NCBI GenBank assembly: GCA_022641835.1
Contig: CP048715.1
Location: 1,860,001 to 1,924,000, forward strand
DNA from: Petasospora fabianii
Lineage: Eukaryota > Ascomycota > Saccharomycetes > Phaffomycetales > Wickerhamomycetaceae
Direction of reading: 5' to 3'
DNA length: 64,000 nt
Part shown: piece after piece, positions 8,923 through 20,100 of the stretch
Numbering within the stretch: the first letter of the stretch is position 1
Layout: every line of letters begins with the position of its first letter
Notes under the pieces: model-generated
The model's input: the letters and a program-made list of their open reading frames with translations, nothing else
The model's database searches: none
What the model was told of the DNA's origin: nothing
Made by a program: the position numbers and the translations under genes

Positions 8923-10578
8923 TCAGACGTTATCCGATTGGAGCTGGCCCTTCTTCTCATACAACCCATCAATTTCCTCCAATGTGATGCCTTTGGTCTC
9001 AGGTACGAAAAACAACACAAACCAGAAACTAACAAACATACAGCCAGCAAAGACCAAACCAAAGTAGTAGTGAATCTCTGCCGTTACGATCGGTGTGCAG
9101 AAAGCAATGAAGAAATTGGCACCCCAATTAAAGGCAATACTGACACTCACACCCTTGGATCTGATTTGTAATGGGAACATCTCTGTCACCACAACCTGCC
9201 CACAGCCTGCCCATGTACAACCAAAGACAATGATGTAGATACACGTAAAAGTGATCATGATGTATCCTGGTGTTCTGTTCCCACTTGCATCCGCATCCAA
9301 GTCAACCATTGTAACACCAACGATAGCATAGACCATAAGTGTAGAGAAACATGCAGCAGAGCCCACAAGTAGAGTTTTCTTTCTTCCAAATCTCTCAACA
9401 ACATACATAACTGCCCATGTTGTGAAGTAATTGACTGTTGCTAAGATTATCATAGTGACATAAGAGTCATTCAGTCCAACACTGAAAAACAATTGAGTAC
9501 CAAAGTAAAAGAAATAGTCAATACCGGACATTTGTTGAAGGAACATCACCATCACCCCTGTGAAAATTCTCTTTGTATACCTCTTATTGGTCAACATCTG
9601 GAAATAGCCCATCTCATCAGCCTTCGACTCAACAGCGAACTTAGCCTGCATGCTTGCAATGGTCTCCTCGATGTTTGACTCACCAATCCTTTTCAAAGAC
9701 TTAGTAGCACCATCAATATCACCGATTGATATTAAGAATCTGGCGGACTCCGGAGCCTTCAATATACCGATAAAGACAAGCATAGCAACACCGATTGGAA
9801 CACATAGGCAGATGATCCAGGCTGTGTTATCATCAAAGGCGTTCTTCAGCAGGTAGATCACAATGGCACCAAGCATTATTCCGGTAGTGTTCAATAAGAG
9901 ATACAACGTTGTGAGTGATCCTCTAATCACTGCAGGCGACAGTTCAGAGATGAAGATCGGAAGTAAAGAACCCAAAGATCCGATACATAGCCCACTGACG
10001 AATCTTCCAATCATAAACTGATACCATTTCCCACTTCTAGATGTAGTAGCTTGGATTGTATTGCCCGTGATATAGATCACCAAACAAATCAATATTGGTA
10101 AACGGCGCCCTTTGAAATCTGAGAGACGCACTAGGGTGAACCCACCGATTATGCAGCCGATATGGTAACATCCAACAAGTAAACCGTGCACGACGGTTCC
10201 TATGTGGTAATCATTTGTCTTTGGGTCGTAATTACCAAGCTTGTGTTCAAATGATGGTAATGCGATGATACCACTAATGCTTCCTGTATCCCAGCCGAAG
10301 AGGAACCCACCGAACGAGATCATGAGGCAAACAAGGATGACGCTCCTATAGGACCAAAGCAGCTGTATTGTGATCTCTGGGTCACGCTGTTCATCAAACT
10401 CATCATTCTCAATTACCCCAAATGGCGATATAGACTGCTGTAAGGGATTGGCGTGGTTCGTAGATGGATCTTCTGGGGCAATGGTGCTCCCAACTAAATC
10501 GAAGGGATCATTACTGATCCCAATAGGGGTCTGAGCAACTGATTGTGTGTGCTGTATCGACTCTGACTTTTTGTTCAT
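8923..10578 (-). CDS. HXT-type hexose/sugar transporter (MFS)
   Basis: A 551-residue major facilitator of the sugar-porter family with about 12 membrane segments after a hydrophilic N-tail of 70 residues. Family signatures are GFLFGWDTGSISG in segment 1, RFVSGLCIGSLGSLLP, PESARFL, VVERFGRKKTLL, and FFVPETKGITLEEID at the end. The tail and PETKG region resemble Hxt-type hexose carriers more than Snf3-type sensors, whose long C-tail is absent. The segment 7 motif is FLQQMSGIDYFFYFG. In Hxt proteins the usual form is LTGDNYFFYYG, so the Asn known to set glucose versus pentose preference is Asp354 here and its neighbour is Ile. Substrate therefore cannot be assumed to be glucose. Confidence 0.85.
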   Translation of the reverse strand: MNKKSESIQHTQSVAQTPIGISNDPFDLVGSTIAPEDPSTNHANPLQQSISPFGVIENDEFDEQRDPEITIQLLWSYRSVILVCLMISFGGFLFGWDTGSISGIIALPSFEHKLGNYDPKTNDYHIGTVVHGLLVGCYHIGCIIGGFTLVRLSDFKGRRLPILICLVIYITGNTIQATTSRSGKWYQFMIGRFVSGLCIGSLGSLLPIFISELSPAVIRGSLTTLYLLLNTTGIMLGAIVIYLLKNAFDDNTAWIICLCVPIGVAMLVFIGILKAPESARFLISIGDIDGATKSLKRIGESNIEETIASMQAKFAVESKADEMGYFQMLTNKRYTKRIFTGVMVMFLQQMSGIDYFFYFGTQLFFSVGLNDSYVTMIILATVNYFTTWAVMYVVERFGRKKTLLVGSAACFSTLMVYAIVGVTMVDLDADASGNRTPGYIMITFTCIYIIVFGCTWAGCGQVVVTEMFPLQIRSKGVSVSIAFNWGANFFIAFCTPIVTAEIHYYFGLVFAGCMFVSFWFVLFFVPETKGITLEEIDGLYEKKGQLQSDNV

Positions 10579-10729
10579 AGTTGCTGAAGCATTATGAACT
10601 TCCCAAGAATCTCATAAGTGTGGTAAAAGAGCTATGATTTATATAATTTGAATTTGCCCGAGAATCTCTGCTACAGAGGTTCTTGATAAGAAGGGACTCG
10701 CTTAAAGAAAACACGGTAGGCGCCACACG

Positions 10730-10735
10730 ACGCGT
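10730..10735. promoter_or_regulatory. Isolated ACGCGT word upstream of the sugar transporter
   Basis: The 287-base gap between GAPDH and the transporter contains one ACGCGT (MCB-like palindrome). A single copy here has no obvious meaning and may be chance. A TATA-like TTATATAA also lies nearby at 10638-10645, in position to serve the transporter. Confidence 0.2.
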
Positions 10736-10865
10736 CAACTTTCACGCAGTGTGCGGATGTTTTAAGGCATATTGGCCGCAACTGTCCGGAGACTCTATTA
10801 GTTCTAATTTATCTTTATAAGAAGAAGTGCATGAATATTTGTTAGAAACCACTGCTATGCTAAGA

Positions 10866-11957
<1,092 letters not shown>

Positions 11958-12043
11958 TCACAGACAGCAAGGAGAACCTATGAATGGGAGAAGCAGCCCA
12001 CCTTTTAAATCAGAACCAAGACACAGCACATGCCCCGGGGGTT

Positions 12044-12051
12044 TTACGTCA
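12044..12051. promoter_or_regulatory. TTACGTCA (CRE/AP-1-like) site upstream of GAPDH
   Basis: An 8-base TTACGTCA word lies about 160 bases upstream of the Gdp1-like gene. This is the binding type of bZIP stress factors (Sko1, Yap and Cad1 family). Regulation by oxidative or osmotic stress would fit an NADPH-forming GAPDH, but the link is only inferred. Confidence 0.3.
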
Positions 12052-12782
12052 CGGGTAGCAAAGACACATGTGGTACACAACAACTACTCCCCTCCCGCAC
12101 AACATTGGCGAAACGCAAAATATGCCCCGTGGGGAGAAAGCTCCTGTTCCCCGTACAAATAACACTAACAAAGGAGAGAGCAACCCGGCGGTTAAAGCTG
12201 CTTCCCCAGATTTTGTGCGTACTTTCCGGGTCCTGCCGAGCTCCGGGGTAATTCCTCTTTCGTCCGGGGATCGGAAATGAGCACTGGCTAAGTTTTAAGA
12301 GCGTTTCGCACACGTAAGCAGAGGCAATGATTGGCTCTCATGATTTACCGAGCGCATCAAGATATGCTAAACTATTGATAGAAGAATCTAAAAAAAGGTA
12401 ATATGGTATGCACTCGTCGTGGGGTGCATTAGCACCCAATGGCTGTGATCGGAGTTGATCGGGATTATGATTAGGGTACACATCTGTTTTTTTCCTCTTA
12501 TGCTCTCTTTCCCTCTATCTTCTTGGACTAATAGTATCTATTTTCAACTGGTAAAGATCATAGAAGACATGGACTAATCTAAACCACAAACTGGGATCTT
12601 CCCTGAAAGCGCATAGGATTTCCCGGGAACGCCTACTTGCGAATAGCCCCGGTCGCGGCTCCATAGGGGGCCCGGAGTACTTACACTTACACTCTTCCGA
12701 CCATATAGGGTCTCAGCTACATACTACTTAATCACAACAAAAAGCACTTCTTAAAAACATTAGTGTATATCCCATTTTTCAA

Positions 12783-12801
12783 TCTCTAGGCCCGCTAGAG
12801 A
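12783..12801 (-). other. Stem-loop spanning the Dal5-like gene stop codon
   Basis: Perfect 7-base arms TCTCTAG (12783-12789) and CTAGAGA (12795-12801) flank a 5-base loop. The TAG stop codon at 12795-12797 is part of the stem. A structure at this place is the second such hairpin at a transporter stop in the window. Confidence 0.5.
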
Positions 12802-14441
12802 GAGTATCTGAACTCTGGGTTCTCAAAGTCTGTCAAGTCAGCAAACTCAATGTTTTCAGGAACCACATACTTCTCACCGAGCTCCTTCTGTCTCTTGTCA
12901 CGGATGTTATTTCTTCTAATATAGATGAACATCAGAAGGAGCAAGATGATGAAACCTGCACAGAATGACACCAACATGGCAATCTTGGCAGAAACGTAGG
13001 CTGGTGCTTCACTGCCCTTAAAAGTTTGGGGACCAACAATGTTACCAACACAGTACCCTATGAAGAACATCACATTAGCGATATTCTTCTTGGACGATCC
13101 AGCAATGTTTGAAGACACAACAGAACAGACACCACTCATGGTGGCAGTCGCAATGTAGAAACTGTAGTAACCTGTGAGTCTTGATCCCTTGTGATGAGTG
13201 AAATTGAGAAGACACATTCCAATAATAACAACAATATAGACAATAGCACAACTGATAAGTCTTCTGTTATTCATGTACTTATAGTTAAACCAGGCAACCA
13301 AAGGAGGAATAACAATATCAATACCACCACCTGGCATGTTCATAAGCAGAGCTTGGGTCGAGGAGAAACCAAAGTCCTGATTAAGAAGAATGGAACCAAA
13401 GTTGGTAAATCCACCGTTTGGAATAGCGTATGACATACCATAAAAGAAGAACAGATAGACAGTCACATCGGTAAATGCCTCCTTGACTTGGTTGGTCTTC
13501 CACTTGTGAGATCCAAATCCTTGTTGATTACCACGAATTCTGGAAACAACATACTTCTTATCCTTGTCATTCAAAAACCAAGCTTTGGTTGGAATATCAG
13601 GAATGTGAACATATGAAATGGCACCCAATACAATAGTGATTATACCGGTGATGATATAGAGAAGTCTCCAAGATGCAAAAGTGTGACCTTCCATACCTCG
13701 CTTAGTGGTAAGCCCATGGGCGATACCAGCACCCACTAATGTACCAAAACCTTGGAAACCGAACCAGATAGTAGTTCTCATAAATTGTTCACTTGTCTTC
13801 CACCACTGAGATGTCATCTTAATGTACGAAGGATTCATGAAACCTTCAAACATACCGAGCAAGACTCTGCAAACAAGGAAGCCAGCCGAGTTGGAGCAGG
13901 CAGCATGGCACATCAAGATCACACCCCAAATCATCACAGCACTAGAAAGAGTCTTGGAAAGTGGGAATCTTTGAATCAGGTAGTTAGCCGGATACTCAAA
14001 CACCAGAAATCCCAAGTAGAATGAAGAACCCACCCATGAATATTCCTGAGAAGTCATATTCAGATCTGTTCTCAAGCCCATGATAGATGCGTACGAGTTG
14101 GTAGTCTTATCCATCAACTGACAGGACATCAAGGCACATACAATTGGCAAAACCCAGTAGTCAATCTTACGAAGTAGTTTCTTCTCGTATACCGGGTCAA
14201 TCTCAACATTCTCATCATCATTGGCATACATCATGGCTTCATCAACGCCATTCATCTTGATCTCAATCACCTCACCACTTGGCGACATTACTGTAGATAA
14301 TACCATATTCACATCAGAGACTTCACCCTCAGTGACACTCGTGCTGTCAACAATGTGATCACCATTCTTATTCGAAGACGGCATGGCTGAGTGCTGGTTG
14401 ACTTTCTGGGCTGGCCACTGATGAACCGTCTGCTGTCTCAT
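12795..14441 (-). CDS. Dal5/allantoate-type MFS permease (anion:cation symporter)
   Basis: A 548-residue plasma-membrane permease with about 12 membrane segments after a 95-residue acidic N-tail. It begins its core with KKLLRKIDYWVLPIVCALM, followed by MGLRTDLNMTSQEYSWVGS, FEYPANYLIQRFPLSK and a PSYIKMTSQWWK segment. These are hallmarks of the Dal5/Tna1/Thi73 group that carries allantoate, nicotinate, vitamins and other organic anions. The start is the first ATG at 14441; a TTG precedes it in frame. The substrate cannot be told from sequence. Another MFS gene (8923-10578) lies two genes away but belongs to a different family. Confidence 0.85.
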   Translation of the reverse strand: MRQQTVHQWPAQKVNQHSAMPSSNKNGDHIVDSTSVTEGEVSDVNMVLSTVMSPSGEVIEIKMNGVDEAMMYANDDENVEIDPVYEKKLLRKIDYWVLPIVCALMSCQLMDKTTNSYASIMGLRTDLNMTSQEYSWVGSSFYLGFLVFEYPANYLIQRFPLSKTLSSAVMIWGVILMCHAACSNSAGFLVCRVLLGMFEGFMNPSYIKMTSQWWKTSEQFMRTTIWFGFQGFGTLVGAGIAHGLTTKRGMEGHTFASWRLLYIITGIITIVLGAISYVHIPDIPTKAWFLNDKDKKYVVSRIRGNQQGFGSHKWKTNQVKEAFTDVTVYLFFFYGMSYAIPNGGFTNFGSILLNQDFGFSSTQALLMNMPGGGIDIVIPPLVAWFNYKYMNNRRLISCAIVYIVVIIGMCLLNFTHHKGSRLTGYYSFYIATATMSGVCSVVSSNIAGSSKKNIANVMFFIGYCVGNIVGPQTFKGSEAPAYVSAKIAMLVSFCAGFIILLLLMFIYIRRNNIRDKRQKELGEKYVVPENIEFADLTDFENPEFRYSL

Positions 14442-15601
14442 CAAGTGGACAGTCTAGTATCTTTATACACCATCTCCGCTAGTTCAACTGGAAGCGGAGG
14501 CAAATCTGCTGATAAGACAATGACAGTGCATCAGCTCCTGCTGTTTACGGATCAATCTCCGACCTACACAAGAACATCGAGCCTCCGACAAGGTGAAGGG
14601 AACTTACGTCCGCAAATCATGGTTTGGGCACCGACAGTACCCGATAAGGAAGGAGGGCGCGTATCTCTCCGCAGTACCCCCGACTCGCTGTTAAGTCTTT
14701 AAGCAATGGAATTCGTCTTCTATCGTCTTGTCACTGCTTTGTGTCGCTACGACGTCATCGGAGTTCGGTGGCGCAAGTAGGTTCCCGATTTGGCTTCAGA
14801 TCTGACAGAATCATGGTGCTATCTCCCATTCTAGACCAGCGTATCAAGCATTTTCAGTAGCATATCATTATTTCAAACTCTTCTGTCATTTGTAATTCAT
14901 GTACGTAGTGGATTCAATGCGTGCTCCAATATGGATTGTTACAGCACCTGTTATGGAACACGCTACCAAATGTTGAGAGAGAGCGTCCAAACCGGCTTAG
15001 GGTGAACTTAGAATGGCCATTATCAATGGGTTTCGATGGCAACCGAAAAAACTGCCATAGACGGTCAACGCACATTGTCGCTCATCCAATCGGTATCTGC
15101 TAAATGAAAGCTCTACTTGATGTACTGGTAGTCTCTGAAGTCAAATCTCCCTGAAAGACGAGCTCTGCCGCAAGGCACTATCTTCAAAGTTATGGCCCAA
15201 ACCACTATATGCAGTGGCCTGCTTCACCTCTGCTGTGGGGAGTCTGTCAGACTCCATTGAAGTCTCCTGGTGAACTGAATAAGGGCCATATTATTGATCA
15301 GATGACCACATCTGTGCTGTAGCGAGTGCAAGCTCACCTCGCCCTGCTAATGAACGGGCAGACAAGCCTACCTCGAAGGTATCTAATACTACTAAGGAAA
15401 CTCCTACTTCTCGAACTCCTAAGTATAATACAAAGAGATAAAATGAAAGAGCTTTGAAGCAAGTAATTGAAGCAGTATACAGCAATGGCAAAAAGTTACT
15501 TCTCATTGATATCCTTATAAGGCGGTAGCTGGTCTTCTGAAGGATGTGATGGACTCCCTGTAGTTACCAGTATAAACGTTAGTATCTTGCGAGCCCCTGT
15601 T
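14442..15601. other. Intergenic, 1.16 kb, upstream of the Dal5-like gene
   Basis: Both flanking genes are on the minus strand. I see no gene: ORFs are short and without family features. One plus-strand frame ending at about 15441 reads as Ser/Thr/Pro-rich for some 55 codons but has no ATG and no similarity I recognise. Confidence 0.4.
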
Positions 15602-16483
15602 TCAGACATCATCATCCACGATGGTCACTTTATTGAACTCTTGAACCCGGTACCATATGAGACAGAACAATATTGTAGCACCCATGCTTCCAAACATCAA
15701 CCCAAAAGAGGTCGTACCAGTCTTTGCTGTAATACCATAATCGCTCACTCCATGATTGAGAGCGGAAACGATATTTTTAACGTGATTCATACCGATGCCA
15801 CCACCAATTGCTATGGCTAGCCATGCAGCACTTGCGCCGAATCTGAGCAAAGTAATAACGATTAACCCTACTATGAGAGCAATGACTAAGGCGGTCCTCT
15901 TTGGTGTACCCTCTTTGGTAGGCTTGGCAGCCCAAACGATTAGCCCATCCACGGCAGTGTACAATAAGAAACACAGCACTAGATTTGCAGTAGAAAGACC
16001 CATACCAGCCATAATTCCGCCATACATCTGGTTGGCTCGATGGCGTGTAGTTCTTTGGGTAGGGACGCCATCTGGAAGATCAATTTGAGATTCAGGGATG
16101 TGACTGCGATCCATCATGCTAACATTGACTTCGTTCTTGAGGATCATTTCAAGGTTTAAAATGTCGTGGGATCCCATGGACTTGCAGTGGTCAGCATGGA
16201 AAGCTCCATCGGTGATGTCGCCCGCACAGTAGCCAGTGAAACCAACACGTTAAATTGGGGAGAGACCCGAATTGGCAAAGCTGTATTGATCAACGACATC
16301 ACCAGAATCAGGTGGGAAAACTTTCTCAAGATTGATAGATGTGACATTCACCTCAAGAATGTATTGCTTGGAGGATGCTGTTGGAGTAAGGAACACACCA
16401 AGTAGTGCCATCACGGTCGCAGCGATGATGATAACAGTGAGGAATGCGTTGGGGACAAAGGGTCCCCTATTGATTCGTTGCAT
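15602..16483 (-). pseudogene. Fig1-like four-span membrane protein with one in-frame TAA
   Basis: From ATG 16483 the frame runs 77 codons to a TAA at 16250-16252, then stays open in the same frame for 216 more codons to the stop at 15602. Read as one unit it is about 293 residues, like S. cerevisiae Fig1 (298). Membrane segment 1 is at about 11-32; then a lumenal loop with an NVT glycosylation site; segments 2-4 follow in the distal part. Just after the TAA the frame reads VGFTGYCAGD followed by a second Cys 13 residues later. This fits the G-x-x-G-x-C(n)C motif of the Fig1/claudin superfamily. Fig1 acts in calcium influx and membrane fusion during mating. No splice signals that would remove only the stop were found. 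It may be a young pseudogene, a strain allele, read-through or a base error. Confidence 0.7.
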
Positions 16484-16504
16484 AATGTGAACTGATGAGG
16501 ACAA

Positions 16505-17134
16505 GAGAAGATGACACTTGGGGGATATAGTTACGAAACGGATGGGGTGTTCCCCTCTCTTTTTATAATACGGTGAAAGTACGATGCAGGGGGAAATACC
16601 AAGGAAGATGCACCTTTATTAAAAGACAAAGCAGATTATTTGGCCAACCTACTGAAATACCGTCATGCATATGCTCAAATACCACATGGTCACTTTGTTT
16701 CTAGGGGGAATGAGTGAGTAATTGAGAATGTGTAACCTTGTGGAAGGGCAGTGTTGTTAAGGCGAGTGACCTTAGACAGTCAAGTCTGACGTCTGATATC
16801 TGTTGGAAATTTAGTGCGCCACATAACGCTTTCCCGCAAATGTCCGTTCAGGGTCTGAAGAACGCCTGACCGCCAATCACTGACATAGCCAGCATTACGA
16901 GGGGGTCATTAAGTCACGTCTGTTTCAGGTTATGACATTCAACATCATTCTAGGCCCCATACAAGCCCATCCACCAGATGGTAGGCGTTTTACCGGAGTA
17001 AGATAGCATGTAGCCGGCTAAATCCGAAAGGCTAGCCTCAGTGGACTCTATTCTAGTGCTATTTCTCCCTGTCGTAAATACTACAACTCATCGTTTCATC
17101 ATTTCGTAAAGCGTTAGCGGCATGAGTATCACTA
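16505..17134. other. Intergenic between BPH1 and the Fig1-like gene
   Basis: The 630 bases include a TATA-like TTTTATAATA (16560-16569) about 80 bases upstream of the Fig1-like ATG, on its template side. The rest shows no gene or repeat. Confidence 0.4.
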
Positions 17135-20100
17135 TCATAATTTCCAAACGGCAACACGACCCGTACTATCACCTGCAACGAGCTCAAGCTTACCTTTCTT
17201 CACCTCCTCATAGTTAACAAAGCTTTTTAGGTACCCCTCAACAACCGAGATCTCACAATTATCAACCTCCTTATCCTTAGCAGTCCCAATGAACTCAAAC
17301 TCTTTCTGAGTACTCAGCACCCATCCTGAGTCTTCAACCTTCAATTCGTCAAGCAACAACTTACCATCACTCCATCCAGTGAGTACAATTGCCTCATACT
17401 TCCAATACTCGTGACTCTCGACATTGTTGATTTTGATGGTTGATACAGTTCTGGAGTTACCAAAGCTTAAAGCGGTGATATTTTGTGTGTTCTCAAACTC
17501 CTTGGCCACCAGTGGTTCACCATTGATGGTGAAGAGCTTGATTGTATTACCCTTGCACGTGGCAATCATACCGCTATCATAAGCAACTGCAACATGGCAA
17601 ATATCACCACCAATCTTTCTGATTAGACCATTGCGAGCAAGGTCCCACAAGTAGCACTCACCGTTCGTATCAAGACTAACCAGCATGTTGAACTCTGGTG
17701 AAACAACAAGCTCCTTCATGGGGAAAGAATGCACTCTCAATTGTGCCTCAAAATCCAACATCTCATCGAACCCTTTAACAGTCACTACATATCTCCAAAC
17801 ATGAATGACACCGCTCATGGAGCCGGTAACGAAAGTCTCATCATCAACTCTAGCCAAAGTAGTGATCTCCTCATCATGAAGCCTCTCAAATGTCTTCCTG
17901 TTGATCATGACAGAGCCCTTATGCGAATCTGGCTTAATCTCAATATCACCACTAAGGTACAAGTTTGGATACCCTCTCCAGAACGAGTCACCAGTATTGT
18001 CATTATGCGTCTTGAATTGCAAATACCGGATTGGTTCCTTAAACTTGGTCTGATATAGTAACAGAGGAGTCTTTTTCAATCTTGCCAGATCCAAATTCAG
18101 ACCTTCTAGTTCATTTCTAGCAGGGTGTGGCTTCTGGAATAATTGTAAGGGTGTCTGACCAAAGTTGTGAATAATACCGGTAATACTGCGTCTTTCAATC
18201 TCATCATCAATCGTGTCCAAGTCAATAGCACCGTGGTAACTCAAATGGTTGAAGACATTGATGGCTTCCACTGCCCTTGGACCTGTCTGTTTATACCCAA
18301 AAATCAAGTCAATCCACTCATGAAGGTGTTCACTGACGTATGGACTCTCCAGCGCCTCACGATTCTTAGCAATGAATACCTTTGGATCACCCTTGGCCCA
18401 TGGTGGCAAATCAACATGACAAACCTCGGTTCCATCTTGTAACTTACCAAAGTCATAACCGTTGATGTTAGTCAAAAACTCTGGGAGGAAGAAAAACTCT
18501 GGAATGAGCTCACGAACATCAGTGGTGTTCTCTTTAGACGAAGAGCGCCATGCCTTTTCAATGGAGTAGAAGAGACGATCTGCATGATCAAACTTCCCAC
18601 CCTGGAGAAGGAGATATGACTCAACAAATGGTTCAAGGCGGATGAGGAATGAAGCAACAATCATGGCGGAGGAGTAATGAGTTCCGTAGTGGAATGGTGG
18701 AGCATCTTCATCCTGGAGACTCTGGAGAGCTTCATATCGATCTTTAAACTGTTGGGCACGTTGAGGAGTCTGAGCACCCATCGGTTTGGACAAGTCACGG
18801 TACGTTGTTGGATTGGTAAGATCAAGTTCTTTACTTGTGTAGTCGGCAATGACCCATGGGAACACAGGATATTGTGTCAAATCGTTAAATGTTCGACCTG
18901 CAAGTGTGTTAATGATCATCAGGTAATAGAAATTCGACATCTCACCGTTCTGCCACTTCTTGGTTGCATCAAGAGTGCTGAGGTACTCGGTTCCAAAGAC
19001 ACTAGCTAGCTTAGTGGTGATGTTCTTGTTAGATGAGCCAAAGGTTCCCCCGGTCACATTGGTTTCCTTCAAGATGCTCGACAAGTCGCTATCAATGTTG
19101 GAGTTCGTGGCGACAGTTGAGAGTTTGGCGAAGATGGCATCACAGTCTTTGATTCTGATACATGTTATGAGGAAACTGAGACCATTGCTAAAGAATAGCT
19201 CGAGCGCAACATCACGGAGCAAGAAACGCCTCTTCGTCACAGATGTCAGCTTGCGAAGTTCCCAAGATTGGACGGTGTGTTGAGTAGATGTGGACTTTTG
19301 TGCAGATCTTGGCTTGGACTGACCAGTGATCAGCATAACACTTGGATCTCTCTTGTCCTCTGGCGCATCTTCAATCTCAACAATCTCGTCTGTATCAGCC
19401 TTATGGAAATAATTCTGAATGATGTAGATGTGAGTGTGGCCCAGAATCATGATGCCCTCATAAATCTCAAGACCGACAACCTGACTGACATTCCAAATCT
19501 CAGAAATCTTATCACCAGGGAACAAACTCTTTAATACCTTTCGGTTCCTGTCATTGTAGGTAGACAAAGCATCATCCACAACATCACCCTCAATCAGTTC
19601 GAAAGAATTCAAGCTCAAGGACTCAAGACGTGGTTGGTCATTTGCAGCCTCAGCATCATCTTCAGCCCCCTTCTTCACTGGAACATCGATGCTGTACTTC
19701 AACTTCTCATCCTGCTCAAGGTCATCGTATGGAAGCAGTTTCTTTCTTATACGATCAATACCCTCCATGGAGTCTAAGATCCACGCAGAGATGGGCAAGT
19801 CTTCATCAAAGTGCAATGCCATTCTCTTCTTAGCTTCGTGTTTCATCTTGTTGTAGATCCCAATATCATACTGGATGGTGTCCTGTTGGTCTTGAAGGAA
19901 TCTTGAAAGACGAGTGGCTTCAGTGTGGACGATTTTCAGCCTCAGGATCTCATTTTCGCTCTGGAGCACCTTGAGTAACAGATCAATGTTTTCATACTTG
20001 TTTTTAACCATTGCGTCGTGTTTGGCATACAGCTCAGTCAGACGGTCGTCGACAGAGACTGGATCCTGTTTGGTGTACTTCCGGTTGAGTTTTCCACCAA

